NCBI GenBank assembly: GCA_030609865.1
Contig: JAUWSZ010000159.1
Coordinates: 1 to 6,357 of the forward strand
From: a bacterium
GTDB lineage: Bacteria; Desulfobacterota; DSWW01
Direction: 5' to 3'
Length of the DNA: 6,357 bases
Below, piece by piece: positions 1 to 5,587 of this stretch. The notes below the pieces were generated by a model. It had not been told where the DNA came from and searched no databases. It saw only the letters and a list, made by a program, of their open reading frames with translations. Every line of letters begins with the position of its first letter. Position 1 is the stretch's first letter. A program made the translations under genes and the position numbers.

Positions 1-23
1 AAGAGACAAAGGTGAAAGGAAAA

Positions 24-58
24 AGACAGGGGTCAGGGATCAGGGGTCAGGGGTCAGG
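24..58. repeat. Heptamer tandem array, GGTCAGG type
   Basis: Five consecutive 7-base units are visible: AGACAGG, GGTCAGG, GATCAGG, GGTCAGG, GGTCAGG. The first is degenerate. The array lies ahead of the binding-protein gene in a frame that stays open and would read Gly/Ser/Gln/Arg-rich low-complexity peptide. That is an artefact of a 7-base repeat rather than a protein N-terminus. The same 7-base periodicity, with different unit sequences, recurs three times between permease 2 and the ATPase. Heptanucleotide intergenic tandem repeats are known in other bacteria (for example cyanobacterial STRR elements); a link to those is only an analogy. Confidence 0.85.
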
Positions 59-109
59 CCCCGCACGCCTCCCCCCACGGGCAATGGCCACGCAACCGAG
101 AAAGAGCCC

Positions 110-220
110 GTCATCCCCGCGCACGCGGGGATCCAGGAGCGGATCGGGGAGGGGAAGCGACCTCAGCCACAGACGCCCCATAGATCCGGGAGATTGCCAC
201 GCCTTCGGCTCGCAATATCC
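110..220 (+). repeat. Composite palindromic intergenic repeat, copy 1
   Basis: This copy of about 110 bp has two palindromic modules. The first is a perfect inverted repeat, ATCCCCGCG (113-121), CA spacer, CGCGGGGAT (124-132), followed by ccaggag. The second is the hairpin-like attgc (193-197) ... gcaat (212-216). Between them lies a partly conserved spacer containing gcgacc(t/c)cagccaca and cgccccat. A second copy in the same orientation lies at 5364-5473, and by eye the two are roughly three-quarters identical with a few small gaps. The modules resemble widespread REP-like intergenic elements. The element ends a few bases before the plausible start of the binding-protein gene, so upstream in-frame codons should not be taken as protein. 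Confidence 0.85.
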
Positions 221-224
221 ACGA

Positions 225-2447
225 TTGTGCAACGCGCTCTCAGCATGCGCTTGTTTCATCGCTGTTGCCCTTGTACTGATCACGCTCACAAGCTGCACGA
301 ACAACCCGTACCGCCCCCTTGAGAAGGGCAAGAACTACCTGTACACCACGTTTGGCGAGTCTCCCAAGCATCTTGACCCGGCGGTTGCCTACTCCTCCGA
401 TGAGTACGACCTCATCCTGCAAGTCTACGAACCCCCCTTGCAGTACCATTACCTGAAGCGTCCCTACGAGCTGGTGCCCCTTACGGCTGAAGAGGTGCCT
501 GCACCGGAGTACTACGACCGGAATGGAAACGCACTCGAAGGGGATCCCCCTTCCGACGAGGTAGCAAGGGCGGTTTACACCCTTCGCATCCGGCAAGGGA
601 TCCTCTATCAGGACCATCCATGTTTCGCAACGGATGGGGACGGACGGTTGCTGTACCATGACCTGACAGAAGGCCGGCTCAGGGAAATCCAGGAAATCGA
701 CGACTTCCCGGAAACGGGAACTCGCGAGCTCGTCGCCGAAGACTACGTCTACCAGATCAAGCGACTCGCTCATCCTAAGCTCGAATGCCCCTTACTCAGC
801 ACCATGGCAAAATACATCCTCGGCCTCGACGAGCTGGCACAGGACCTTCAGGGCGAACTCACCCGGATTCGCGCCGAGAGGCGGAAGGGGAAAGGGGCCC
901 TGTACAACCAGGAGAGGGACGAGCGGGAGAACCCGATCCGGCTCGACCTCGATGCGTTCCCGTTGGAGGGGGCGCGCGTGGTGGACCGGTACACGTACCA
1001 GATCACCCTCAAGCGCAAGTACCCTCAGTTCGTCTACTGGCTGGCCATGCCCTTCTTTGCGGCCTTGCCCCGGGAAGCGGATCGCTTCTTTGAACAGGCG
1101 CCCCTCATCGAGCGAAACCTGAAACTCGACAACCGTCCCGTCGGCACAGGCCCCTACATGCTGGAGACGTTCCTCCCGAACAAAGAGATCGTCCTTGCCC
1201 GAAACGAGAACTTCCACAACGAGACATACCCGGGAGAAGGCGAGCCGGGAGACCGCGGCCGGGGACTCCTCGTCGATGCGGGCAAAACACTCCCCTTCAT
1301 CGAAAAGGTGATCCACAAGCAGGAAAAGGAAGCGATCCCCAGGTGGAACAAGTTTCTCCAGGGCTACTACGACACCTCCGGCATCATCAACGAGGTGTTC
1401 GACCAGGCCGTTCAGATGAACACCGACGGAGAAATCGCGCTTTCAGACACGATGCGAGAGCGCGGAATCCGGCTCCTGAAGAACGTCACCACGGTCACGT
1501 ACTACTTCGCCTTCAACATGCTCGACGACGTTGTGGGAGGGTACACGCCGGAGAAGCAGAAACTCCGCAGGGCGATCTCGATCGCCGTTGACATGGAGGA
1601 ATGGGTTCAGATCTTCGACAACGGCCGCGGGATTCCGGCGCAGGACATCCTGCCGACCGGGATCTTCGGTCACCGGCCCGGCAGGGAAGGCGTGAACAAG
1701 TACGTATACGCGTGGGACGAAGAAGGGGGAAGACCGGAGAGACGATCGATCGAACAGGCGAGGCAGCTCCTGGCAGAGGCCGGGTACCCGGGGGGACAGG
1801 ACAAGGAGGGGCGCCCCCTGGTGGTCAACTTCGACACGGCCTGGACCGGGGCCTGGGCCAAGCCGCGATTCGACTGGCTCAGGAAGCAGTTCAGAAAGAT
1901 CGACATGGACCTTCAGATTCGTCAAACCGACTACAACCGCTTCCGAGACAAGGTCAAGAAAGGGAACTTTCAGATCCTCTTCTGGGGGTGGAACGCGGAC
2001 TACCCGGATCCGGAGAACTTCCTGTTCCTCCTGTACGGACCCAACGGCAAGGCAAGGCATGGAGGGGAGAATGCGGCCAACTATATGAACCCTGCCTTCG
2101 ACGACCTTTTCCGGCAGATAGAGTCCATGCAGAACGGTCCGGAGCGTCTGAGGATCATCGGCGAGATGCTCGAGATCGCCGGGCGTGACGCACCGATGAT
2201 CTGGGGATATCACCCGGTAGCCTTTGGGCTGTACCACGACTGGTACGGGAACGCCAAGCCCACGACGATCGGCGGCGGAACGCTCAAGTACAAGCGGATC
2301 GACCCCGAACTCCGGGAAAGGCAGCGCGAGGCATGGAACAGGCCGATCCTGTGGCCTGTGGTCGCCTTCTTCGCTGTCCTCTTCCTGGCCGCTCTGCCGG
2401 CAGTCTATAGAGCATGGGCACGTCAACGAAGGGGTGACATCCCATGA
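225..2447 (+). CDS. Peptide-type ABC transporter substrate-binding lipoprotein (family 5, SBP_bac_5), with C-terminal membrane helix
   Basis: This is the periplasmic solute receptor of a Dpp/Opp-class importer. Numbering here is from the TTG at 225, giving 740 residues. A hydrophobic stretch ends in lipobox LTSC, with the lipidated Cys at residue 24 (codon 294-296). Family 5 landmarks follow in order: YTLRIRQGI, ELVAEDYVYQIKRL, RPVGTGPY near 304-311, IVLARNENF, the AISIAVD region near 450, and FWGWNADYPDPENF near 586-599. It is longer than E. coli DppA (about 535), with extra charged sequence around residues 95-245. Residues 708-728 (ILWPVVAFFAVLFLAALPAVY) form a clear membrane helix, followed by a basic tail, RAWARQRRGDIP. 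That is unusual for this family. The start is uncertain: the frame is open back to GTG 12 and ATG 84, but that stretch is intergenic repeats. TTG 225 has no Shine-Dalgarno site and gives an uncharged n-region. A one-base shift at 254-256 would instead connect ATG 245 to the frame. The stop overlaps permease 1 by 4 bp. Function as a binding protein is sure; the substrate is inferred. Confidence 0.93.
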   Translation: MCNALSACACFIAVALVLITLTSCTNNPYRPLEKGKNYLYTTFGESPKHLDPAVAYSSDEYDLILQVYEPPLQYHYLKRPYELVPLTAEEVPAPEYYDRNGNALEGDPPSDEVARAVYTLRIRQGILYQDHPCFATDGDGRLLYHDLTEGRLREIQEIDDFPETGTRELVAEDYVYQIKRLAHPKLECPLLSTMAKYILGLDELAQDLQGELTRIRAERRKGKGALYNQERDERENPIRLDLDAFPLEGARVVDRYTYQITLKRKYPQFVYWLAMPFFAALPREADRFFEQAPLIERNLKLDNRPVGTGPYMLETFLPNKEIVLARNENFHNETYPGEGEPGDRGRGLLVDAGKTLPFIEKVIHKQEKEAIPRWNKFLQGYYDTSGIINEVFDQAVQMNTDGEIALSDTMRERGIRLLKNVTTVTYYFAFNMLDDVVGGYTPEKQKLRRAISIAVDMEEWVQIFDNGRGIPAQDILPTGIFGHRPGREGVNKYVYAWDEEGGRPERRSIEQARQLLAEAGYPGGQDKEGRPLVVNFDTAWTGAWAKPRFDWLRKQFRKIDMDLQIRQTDYNRFRDKVKKGNFQILFWGWNADYPDPENFLFLLYGPNGKARHGGENAANYMNPAFDDLFRQIESMQNGPERLRIIGEMLEIAGRDAPMIWGYHPVAFGLYHDWYGNAKPTTIGGGTLKYKRIDPELRERQREAWNRPILWPVVAFFAVLFLAALPAVYRAWARQRRGDIP
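2346..2408 (+). other. C-terminal transmembrane helix of the binding protein
   Basis: This segment encodes about 21 hydrophobic residues starting at ILWPVVAFF. The chain then ends in a basic tail with five Arg in twelve residues. By the positive-inside rule the tail would be cytoplasmic. Together with the N-terminal lipid anchor, the receptor would be held to the inner membrane at both ends, next to its permeases. Family 5 receptors usually have no C-terminal membrane helix. Confidence 0.8.
2429..2434 (+). promoter_or_regulatory. Ribosome binding site of permease 1
   Basis: AAGGGG lies 9 bases before ATG 2444, inside the last codons of the binding-protein gene. It supports this start and translational coupling through the ATGA overlap. 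Confidence 0.6.
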
Positions 2448-3754
2448 CCGCCTACGTGATTCGCAGGATCCTGTACGCGGTCCCGATCGTGATCGGCGTC
2501 AACCTGATCACCTTTGCCCTGTTCTTCTTCGTCAATACACCGGACGACATGGCCAGGGCACACCTGGGCGCAAAACGCGTCACAGAAGAACAGATCTCGC
2601 GATGGAAGCGGGAGCGCGGGTATCAATTCCCCTACTTTTACAACGATGGCTGGTCGGAGACCGAGATCCGCCAGGTCAGCGGAGAAGAGGTGTCGTTGCG
2701 CCTCCCTGCGCAGAGGGCGGGCGAGTACCGGCTGTGGGTCGAGGCTCCGAACCCGGACAAGGGGACCCTGGAGATCAAGATCGCAACCGATGACACCGCT
2801 CGCCTGTTCCTTCCAGGCCGGCCCGAACGGAAGAGGCTCCGCATCGACCTGGCAGAACGGAATCCTGAAGCGATTCCCCTCCGCCTCGAGTCGATAGAGG
2901 GGACCTACCATGCGCTCGACCTGTCGTTCCGTCCATCGAAGGGAGCCCCCCTGGCCGTCGTCCGACTGTGCTTCAAGGAGGACCTCTCCTTCCCAGAGTG
3001 CTTCACGGAGACGATCTTCTGGAAGAAGTCGGTCCGGCTTCTCTTCCTCCAGTTCGGCACCTCGGATGATGGCCGCAACATCGGCGAGGAGATCCGCAAG
3101 AGGATCAAACCGAGCCTTGCTATAACCATCCCGATTTTCCTGATCGGGCTGTTCGTGAACATCACCGTGGCGGGCATCCTGGCCTTCTACAGGGGGACCT
3201 ACCTCGACTTCTGGGGCGTCGTGACCTGCGTCGTGATGATGTCCGTATCGATCCTGTTTTACGTGATCGGCGGACAGTGGCTCCTCGGCAAAACTTTGCG
3301 GCTCGTGCCCGTCTCGGGCTACGACACCGGCCTCTACGCCGCCAAGTTCGTTCTCCTTCCGGTGGTCATCGGTGTCATCGGCGGGATCGGAAACGGTGTG
3401 CGATGGTATCGAACGATCTACCTGGAAGAAATGGGGAAGGACTACGTCCGTACGGCCCGGGCCAAGGGGCTCCCCGAATCGGTCGTCCTGTACAAGCACA
3501 CGCTCAAGAACGCCATGATCCCGATCCTGACAGGCCTGGTCGTCTCGATCCCGTTCCTGTTCATCGGCAGCCTCGTGCTCGAATCCTTCTTTGCCATCCC
3601 GGGCATGGGCAGTTTCACCCTGGAGGCGATCCAGCGTCAGGACTTCGCGATCGTGCAGGCCATGGTCTTCCTCGGCTCGGTCCTGTACATCGTGGGCTTG
3701 ATCATGACCGACTTATCGTACACCCTCGTGGACCCGAGAATCCGACTGGAGTAA
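2444..3754 (+). CDS. ABC peptide transporter permease 1 (DppB/OppB type) with an extra periplasmic beta-rich domain
   Basis: This is the first of two inner-membrane subunits forming the translocation path. The start reads MTAYVIRRILYAVPIVIGVNL, typical of DppB/OppB, with the first helix at residues 9-30. The conserved permease core spans about 192-436, with helices near 226-249, 256-277, 300-316, 361-381 and 403-425. The EAA coupling loop, which docks on the ATPase, is at about 329-360 (DYVRTARAKGLPESVVLYKHTLKNAMIP, split here only for recognition of its A-K-G and N-A-M-I-P signatures). The C-terminus ends in the family-typical DPRIR. At 436 residues it is about 100 longer than E. coli DppB (339). 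The excess lies in the first periplasmic loop, about 60-175, and looks like seven or eight short beta strands (EVSLRLP, GEYRLWVEA, TLEIKIA, RLRIDL, ALDLSFRP, VVRLCF). Cys176 and Cys186 could pair. It overlaps the preceding gene by 4 bp and sits 9 bp before permease 2. Family is certain; the inserted domain's role is unknown. Confidence 0.96.
   Translation: MTAYVIRRILYAVPIVIGVNLITFALFFFVNTPDDMARAHLGAKRVTEEQISRWKRERGYQFPYFYNDGWSETEIRQVSGEEVSLRLPAQRAGEYRLWVEAPNPDKGTLEIKIATDDTARLFLPGRPERKRLRIDLAERNPEAIPLRLESIEGTYHALDLSFRPSKGAPLAVVRLCFKEDLSFPECFTETIFWKKSVRLLFLQFGTSDDGRNIGEEIRKRIKPSLAITIPIFLIGLFVNITVAGILAFYRGTYLDFWGVVTCVVMMSVSILFYVIGGQWLLGKTLRLVPVSGYDTGLYAAKFVLLPVVIGVIGGIGNGVRWYRTIYLEEMGKDYVRTARAKGLPESVVLYKHTLKNAMIPILTGLVVSIPFLFIGSLVLESFFAIPGMGSFTLEAIQRQDFAIVQAMVFLGSVLYIVGLIMTDLSYTLVDPRIRLE
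2621..2968 (+). other. Inserted periplasmic beta-sandwich-like domain in permease 1
   Basis: Residues about 60-175 of permease 1 alternate hydrophobic strand-like runs with polar turns (GEYRLWVEAPNPDKG, KIATDDTARLFLPG, HALDLSFRPSKG). This resembles a small jelly-roll or carbohydrate-module-like fold. I do not recognise a specific family; the fold is inferred from the strand pattern alone. It sits between helix 1 and the conserved segment that leads into helix 2, on the periplasmic face where the binding protein docks. Confidence 0.6.
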
Positions 3755-3763
3755 ACAGAACGC

Positions 3764-5182
3764 ATGATCCGCTTGACCTTTGACAGCTTCCGCCTCGTCC
3801 TCCTGCCGACGGATCTCCTCCTTTTTCTTCTCCTGTTCGCAACGATCGGTTTCCTCCTGGTTGCCCGAAGGAGGGAGTACTACCGGGTCGCGTGGAGACA
3901 GATCACGGCGAGGCCCCTTGCCATGGCCTGTATGGGAATCTGCCTGCTGTACGCCTCGGTTGCCCTTCTCGACTCGGTGCGCTACCAGAAAAGGGCTGCC
4001 ACAGCCGACGGAACCCAACAGAAGACCGAGAAGGGAGACCCGGTCTACAGGCCCGAGATCCTCACGTTGCTCGACGTCCTCTGCTCCGGCTTGCGCGAAC
4101 ACACCGAGACGACCTTCTCGGCCCCGTTCGCCACGCATCAATTCACGAAAGAGACGATCGAACTCGCCGATGGCGGGACGATCCGGGGCTACCCAAGGCT
4201 GAGGTACGGCGGGGCCTCGCTCACGGACCCGGAAAAAAAGTGGGGGCAGATTGCGTGGCTCGCTCTCAGGGGGCTGCTCGCCGGGATCGGTGTCGGCGGG
4301 ATGCTGATCGTCCTGGCGATCGGTTTCTTCGCCGCACGCCACCGCATTTCACAGAAGGCTGGACCCGGAACGCCGTACGTACGTTCCGGGCTCTGGGTGG
4401 GGGGCTCTCTGGCCGTGCTCGCCGTCTTTGCGGGGATCCTGGTCAGCCTCTCCGCCGAGGTTCACGTCCTCGGCACGGATCAGGTCGGCCAGGACGTTCT
4501 CTACCGTTCACTCAAGGGCTGTCGAGTCGGCCTGGTCCTCGGCACGCTGACGACCCTGATCGCAACTCCACTGGCCATTCTGTTCGGGATCATGGCCGGA
4601 TACTTCGGCGGCCGGATCGATGACATCATTCAATACCTGTACACCACCCTTGACTCGATCCCGAGCATCCTGCTCATCGCTGCGGCGATGCTGATCGTCA
4701 CGACCCGGGTAGAGGTCGAGCAGGCGGCCGTAGCCTCAGACACCCGGCTTCTCTGGCTTTGCGTGGTCCTGGGAATCGGAAGCTGGACCGGCCTGTGCCG
4801 CCTCCTCAGGGGCGAAACCCTCAAGGTTCGGGAGAACGAGTACGTCGAGGCCGCCGAGGCCTTTGGGGTGAGCCGTTTCGATATCATGTTCCGCCATCTC
4901 CTTCCGAACGTCATGCACATCGTGCTGATCTCGATTATCCTGCGGTTCAGCGGGCTCGTGCTGGCAGAGGCTGTGCTCGCATACGTGGGCATCGGGGTGG
5001 ATCCTTCCATGGAAAGCTGGGGGAACATGATCAACGCGGCACGGCTGGATATCTCGCGCGATCCGATCGTGTGGTGGAACCTGTTGGCCGCCTTCCTGTT
5101 CATGTTCGGGCTGGTCCTGCCGGCCAACATCTTTGGAGACGCCGTGCGGGACGCCCTCGATCCGAGGCTGAAGACAGAATAG
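3764..5182 (+). CDS. ABC peptide transporter permease 2 (DppC/OppC type) with enlarged N-terminal half
   Basis: This is the second permease, partner of permease 1. The diagnostic DppC/OppC stretch begins at residue 236 (LGTDQVGQD), followed by YRSLKG and a core of about five helices. The EAA coupling loop is at about 356-384 (ENEYVEAAEAFGVSRFDIMF then RHLLPNVM). The end reads GDAVRDALDPRLK, as in the family. At 472 residues it far exceeds E. coli DppC (300). The extra sequence precedes the core: helices near 15-34, 51-70, 166-190 and 207-230, with a loop of about 95 residues (71-165) that should be periplasmic because the basic RRREYYR and ARHRISQK stretches mark cytoplasmic sides. The segment at 41-70 resembles the usual OppC N-terminal helix, so a periplasmic domain plus a helix pair may be inserted after it. 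The usual GRD in the LGTDxxGRD motif is GQD here. GGAG at 3748-3751 lies 12 bases before the ATG and overlaps the stop of permease 1, suggesting coupled translation. Confidence 0.95.
   Translation: MIRLTFDSFRLVLLPTDLLLFLLLFATIGFLLVARRREYYRVAWRQITARPLAMACMGICLLYASVALLDSVRYQKRAATADGTQQKTEKGDPVYRPEILTLLDVLCSGLREHTETTFSAPFATHQFTKETIELADGGTIRGYPRLRYGGASLTDPEKKWGQIAWLALRGLLAGIGVGGMLIVLAIGFFAARHRISQKAGPGTPYVRSGLWVGGSLAVLAVFAGILVSLSAEVHVLGTDQVGQDVLYRSLKGCRVGLVLGTLTTLIATPLAILFGIMAGYFGGRIDDIIQYLYTTLDSIPSILLIAAAMLIVTTRVEVEQAAVASDTRLLWLCVVLGIGSWTGLCRLLRGETLKVRENEYVEAAEAFGVSRFDIMFRHLLPNVMHIVLISIILRFSGLVLAEAVLAYVGIGVDPSMESWGNMINAARLDISRDPIVWWNLLAAFLFMFGLVLPANIFGDAVRDALDPRLKTE
3974..4258 (+). other. Extra periplasmic loop domain in permease 2
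   Basis: Residues about 71-165 lie between two added or displaced helices. They include a helical-looking part (PEILTLLDVLCSGLREHTET) and a conserved-looking part, FSAPFATHQFTKETI then GYPRLRYGG. I recall similar 'SAP.AT.....E......YPRL.YGG' sequence in long DppC-like permeases of other Gram-negatives, but cannot verify it here. No known domain name can be assigned. Confidence 0.55.
4364..4390. repeat. Perfect 9-bp inverted repeat inside permease 2
   Basis: CCCGGAACG (4364-4372) and CGTTCCGGG (4382-4390) are exact reverse complements around a 9-base loop, ccgtacgta. It falls in codons for the cytoplasmic linker before the fourth helix (PGTPYVRSG). It would form a strong GC-rich mRNA hairpin, but has no U-tract and so is not a standard terminator. 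It may be chance or a small insertion tolerated in a linker. Confidence 0.7.
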
Positions 5183-5223
5183 CGCAGCGGCCAAGAAGCA
5201 AAGAGGAGAACGGGGAAGCACGG

Positions 5224-5258
5224 ATTGGGTATTAGCAGTTGGGTATTAGGTATTAGCC
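5224..5258. repeat. Heptamer tandem array, ATTAGGT type
   Basis: Five 7-base units in exact phase: ATTGGGT, ATTAGCA, GTTGGGT, ATTAGGT, ATTAGCC. The reverse complement of this unit type appears at 5516-5543, so the two arrays are inverted around the composite repeat. The array is AT-richer than the surrounding DNA. Confidence 0.85.
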
Positions 5259-5321
5259 CACCCCTCTCCCCTCCGTTCGAGGACGAGGAGGAGGACGATC
5301 GAGAGTCCTGGTGGCGGTAAG

Positions 5322-5346
5322 GGCTGGGAGCTAATTGCTAACAGCC
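5322..5346. repeat. Imperfect hairpin overlapping a heptamer array
   Basis: GGCTG (5322-5326) pairs with CAGCC (5342-5346), and AGC (5329-5331) with GCT (5337-5339), around loop taatt. A 2x2 mismatch separates the two stems. There is no following U-tract, so terminator function is not supported. It could act as an mRNA-stabilising or processing structure between permease 2 and the ATPase. Confidence 0.45.
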
Positions 5347-5349
5347 AGG
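5329..5349. repeat. Heptamer array, AGCTAAT type (short copy)
   Basis: Three units: AGCTAAT, TGCTAAC, AGCCAGG. It is nearly identical to the last three units of the array at 5516-5550 (AGCTAAT, ACCTAAC, AGCCAGG) and has the same orientation. The two copies flank the composite repeat at 5364-5473. Confidence 0.8.
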
Positions 5350-5363
5350 AAGTAACACCCGCT

Positions 5364-5473
5364 GTCATCCTCGCGAACGCGGGGATCCAGGAGGGAGGTG
5401 GGGTGGGAACGCGACCCCAGCCACAACCGCCCCATTGAGGCAGGGAGATTGCCACGCTCCGCTCGCAATGTCC
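5364..5473 (+). repeat. Composite palindromic intergenic repeat, copy 2
   Basis: Same architecture and orientation as 110-220. The first palindrome is ATCCTCGCG (5367-5375), AA, CGCGGGGAT (5378-5386), with one G-T mismatch. The second is attgc (5448-5452) ... gcaat (5465-5469). This copy also has TGGGGT (5399-5404) facing ACCCCA (5414-5419), which could form a middle hairpin. The two copies bracket precisely the binding-protein and two permease genes. Confidence 0.85.
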
Positions 5474-5515
5474 GCGTGTTGATCGGGCACGGGAACGAAC
5501 GGGGGGATGGCGGCG

Positions 5516-5550
5516 AGCTAATACCTAATAGCTAATACCTAACAGCCAGG
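5516..5550. repeat. Heptamer tandem array, AGCTAAT/ACCTAAT type
   Basis: Units AGCTAAT, ACCTAAT, AGCTAAT, ACCTAAC, AGCCAGG in strict 7-base phase. The first four are the reverse-complement type of the array at 5224-5258. The array ends about 20 bases before the ATPase Shine-Dalgarno site. Confidence 0.85.
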
Positions 5551-5569
5551 CTACAAGCAGCAACGAAAC

Positions 5570-5573
5570 GGAG
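5570..5573 (+). promoter_or_regulatory. Shine-Dalgarno GGAG bearing on the ATPase start
   Basis: GGAG stands 8 bases before an in-frame TTG at 5582 but 14 bases before ATG 5588. Spacing therefore favours TTG 5582, which would add two residues (Met, Val) ahead of the internal Met. Codon preference favours ATG 5588. Confidence 0.45.
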
Positions 5574-5587
5574 CAATTCCCTTGGTC

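Larger units (their letters stand above)
1..224. other. Repeat-rich leader upstream of the binding-protein gene
   Basis: This DNA is in frame with the binding protein from GTG 12, but consists of a heptamer array (24-58), a featureless GC-rich piece (59-109) and a composite palindromic repeat (110-220). A protein start at 12 or ATG 84 would give an Arg/Ser/Gly-rich extension of about 50 to 70 residues encoded by these repeats, ahead of the lipoprotein signal. I see no convincing promoter; it may lie upstream of the window. Confidence 0.7.
5183..5587. other. Repeat-rich intergenic region between permease 2 and the ATPase
   Basis: This is 405 bp without a credible gene in an operon that is otherwise packed. 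It contains three period-7 arrays (5224-5258, 5329-5349, 5516-5550), a hairpin (5322-5346) and the second composite palindromic repeat (5364-5473). I see no Rho-independent terminator with a U-tract and no convincing sigma-70 promoter. The reverse-strand frame at 5246-5455 reads SWIPAFARMT, a peptide typical of translated palindromic repeats, and is not a gene. The remaining stretches (5183-5223, 5259-5321, 5474-5515) are GC-rich with nothing recognisable. Confidence 0.8.

Noticed and set aside
12..224. N-terminal extension of the binding protein from GTG 12 or ATG 84
   Set aside because: The frame is open, but the DNA is a heptamer array plus a palindromic repeat that recurs in non-coding DNA at 5364-5473. 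The peptide is low-complexity and would precede the lipoprotein signal.
1780..1791. 12-bp perfect palindrome ccgggtacccgg
   Set aside because: It lies inside ordinary coding sequence of the binding protein, and such a short GC-rich palindrome is expected by chance.
1443..2426. Reverse-strand open frame of about 327 codons
   Set aside because: It is a shadow of the binding-protein gene, with no start context or domain.
2423..3499. Reverse-strand open frame of about 358 codons
   Set aside because: It is the complement of permease 1, whose family assignment is clear. The antisense product is charged and featureless and would start inside the permease.
5322..5346. Rho-independent terminator after permease 2
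   Set aside because: The hairpin is interrupted, lies 140 bases past the stop and has no U-tract.
5246..5455. Small reverse-strand protein containing WIPAFARMT
   Set aside because: This peptide is the usual translation of the 'gtcatcc...ggatccag' palindromic repeat and is a known kind of false gene call.
5224..5550. Possible CRISPR array
   Set aside because: The repeat units are 7 bases without unique spacers, and no cas genes are present.
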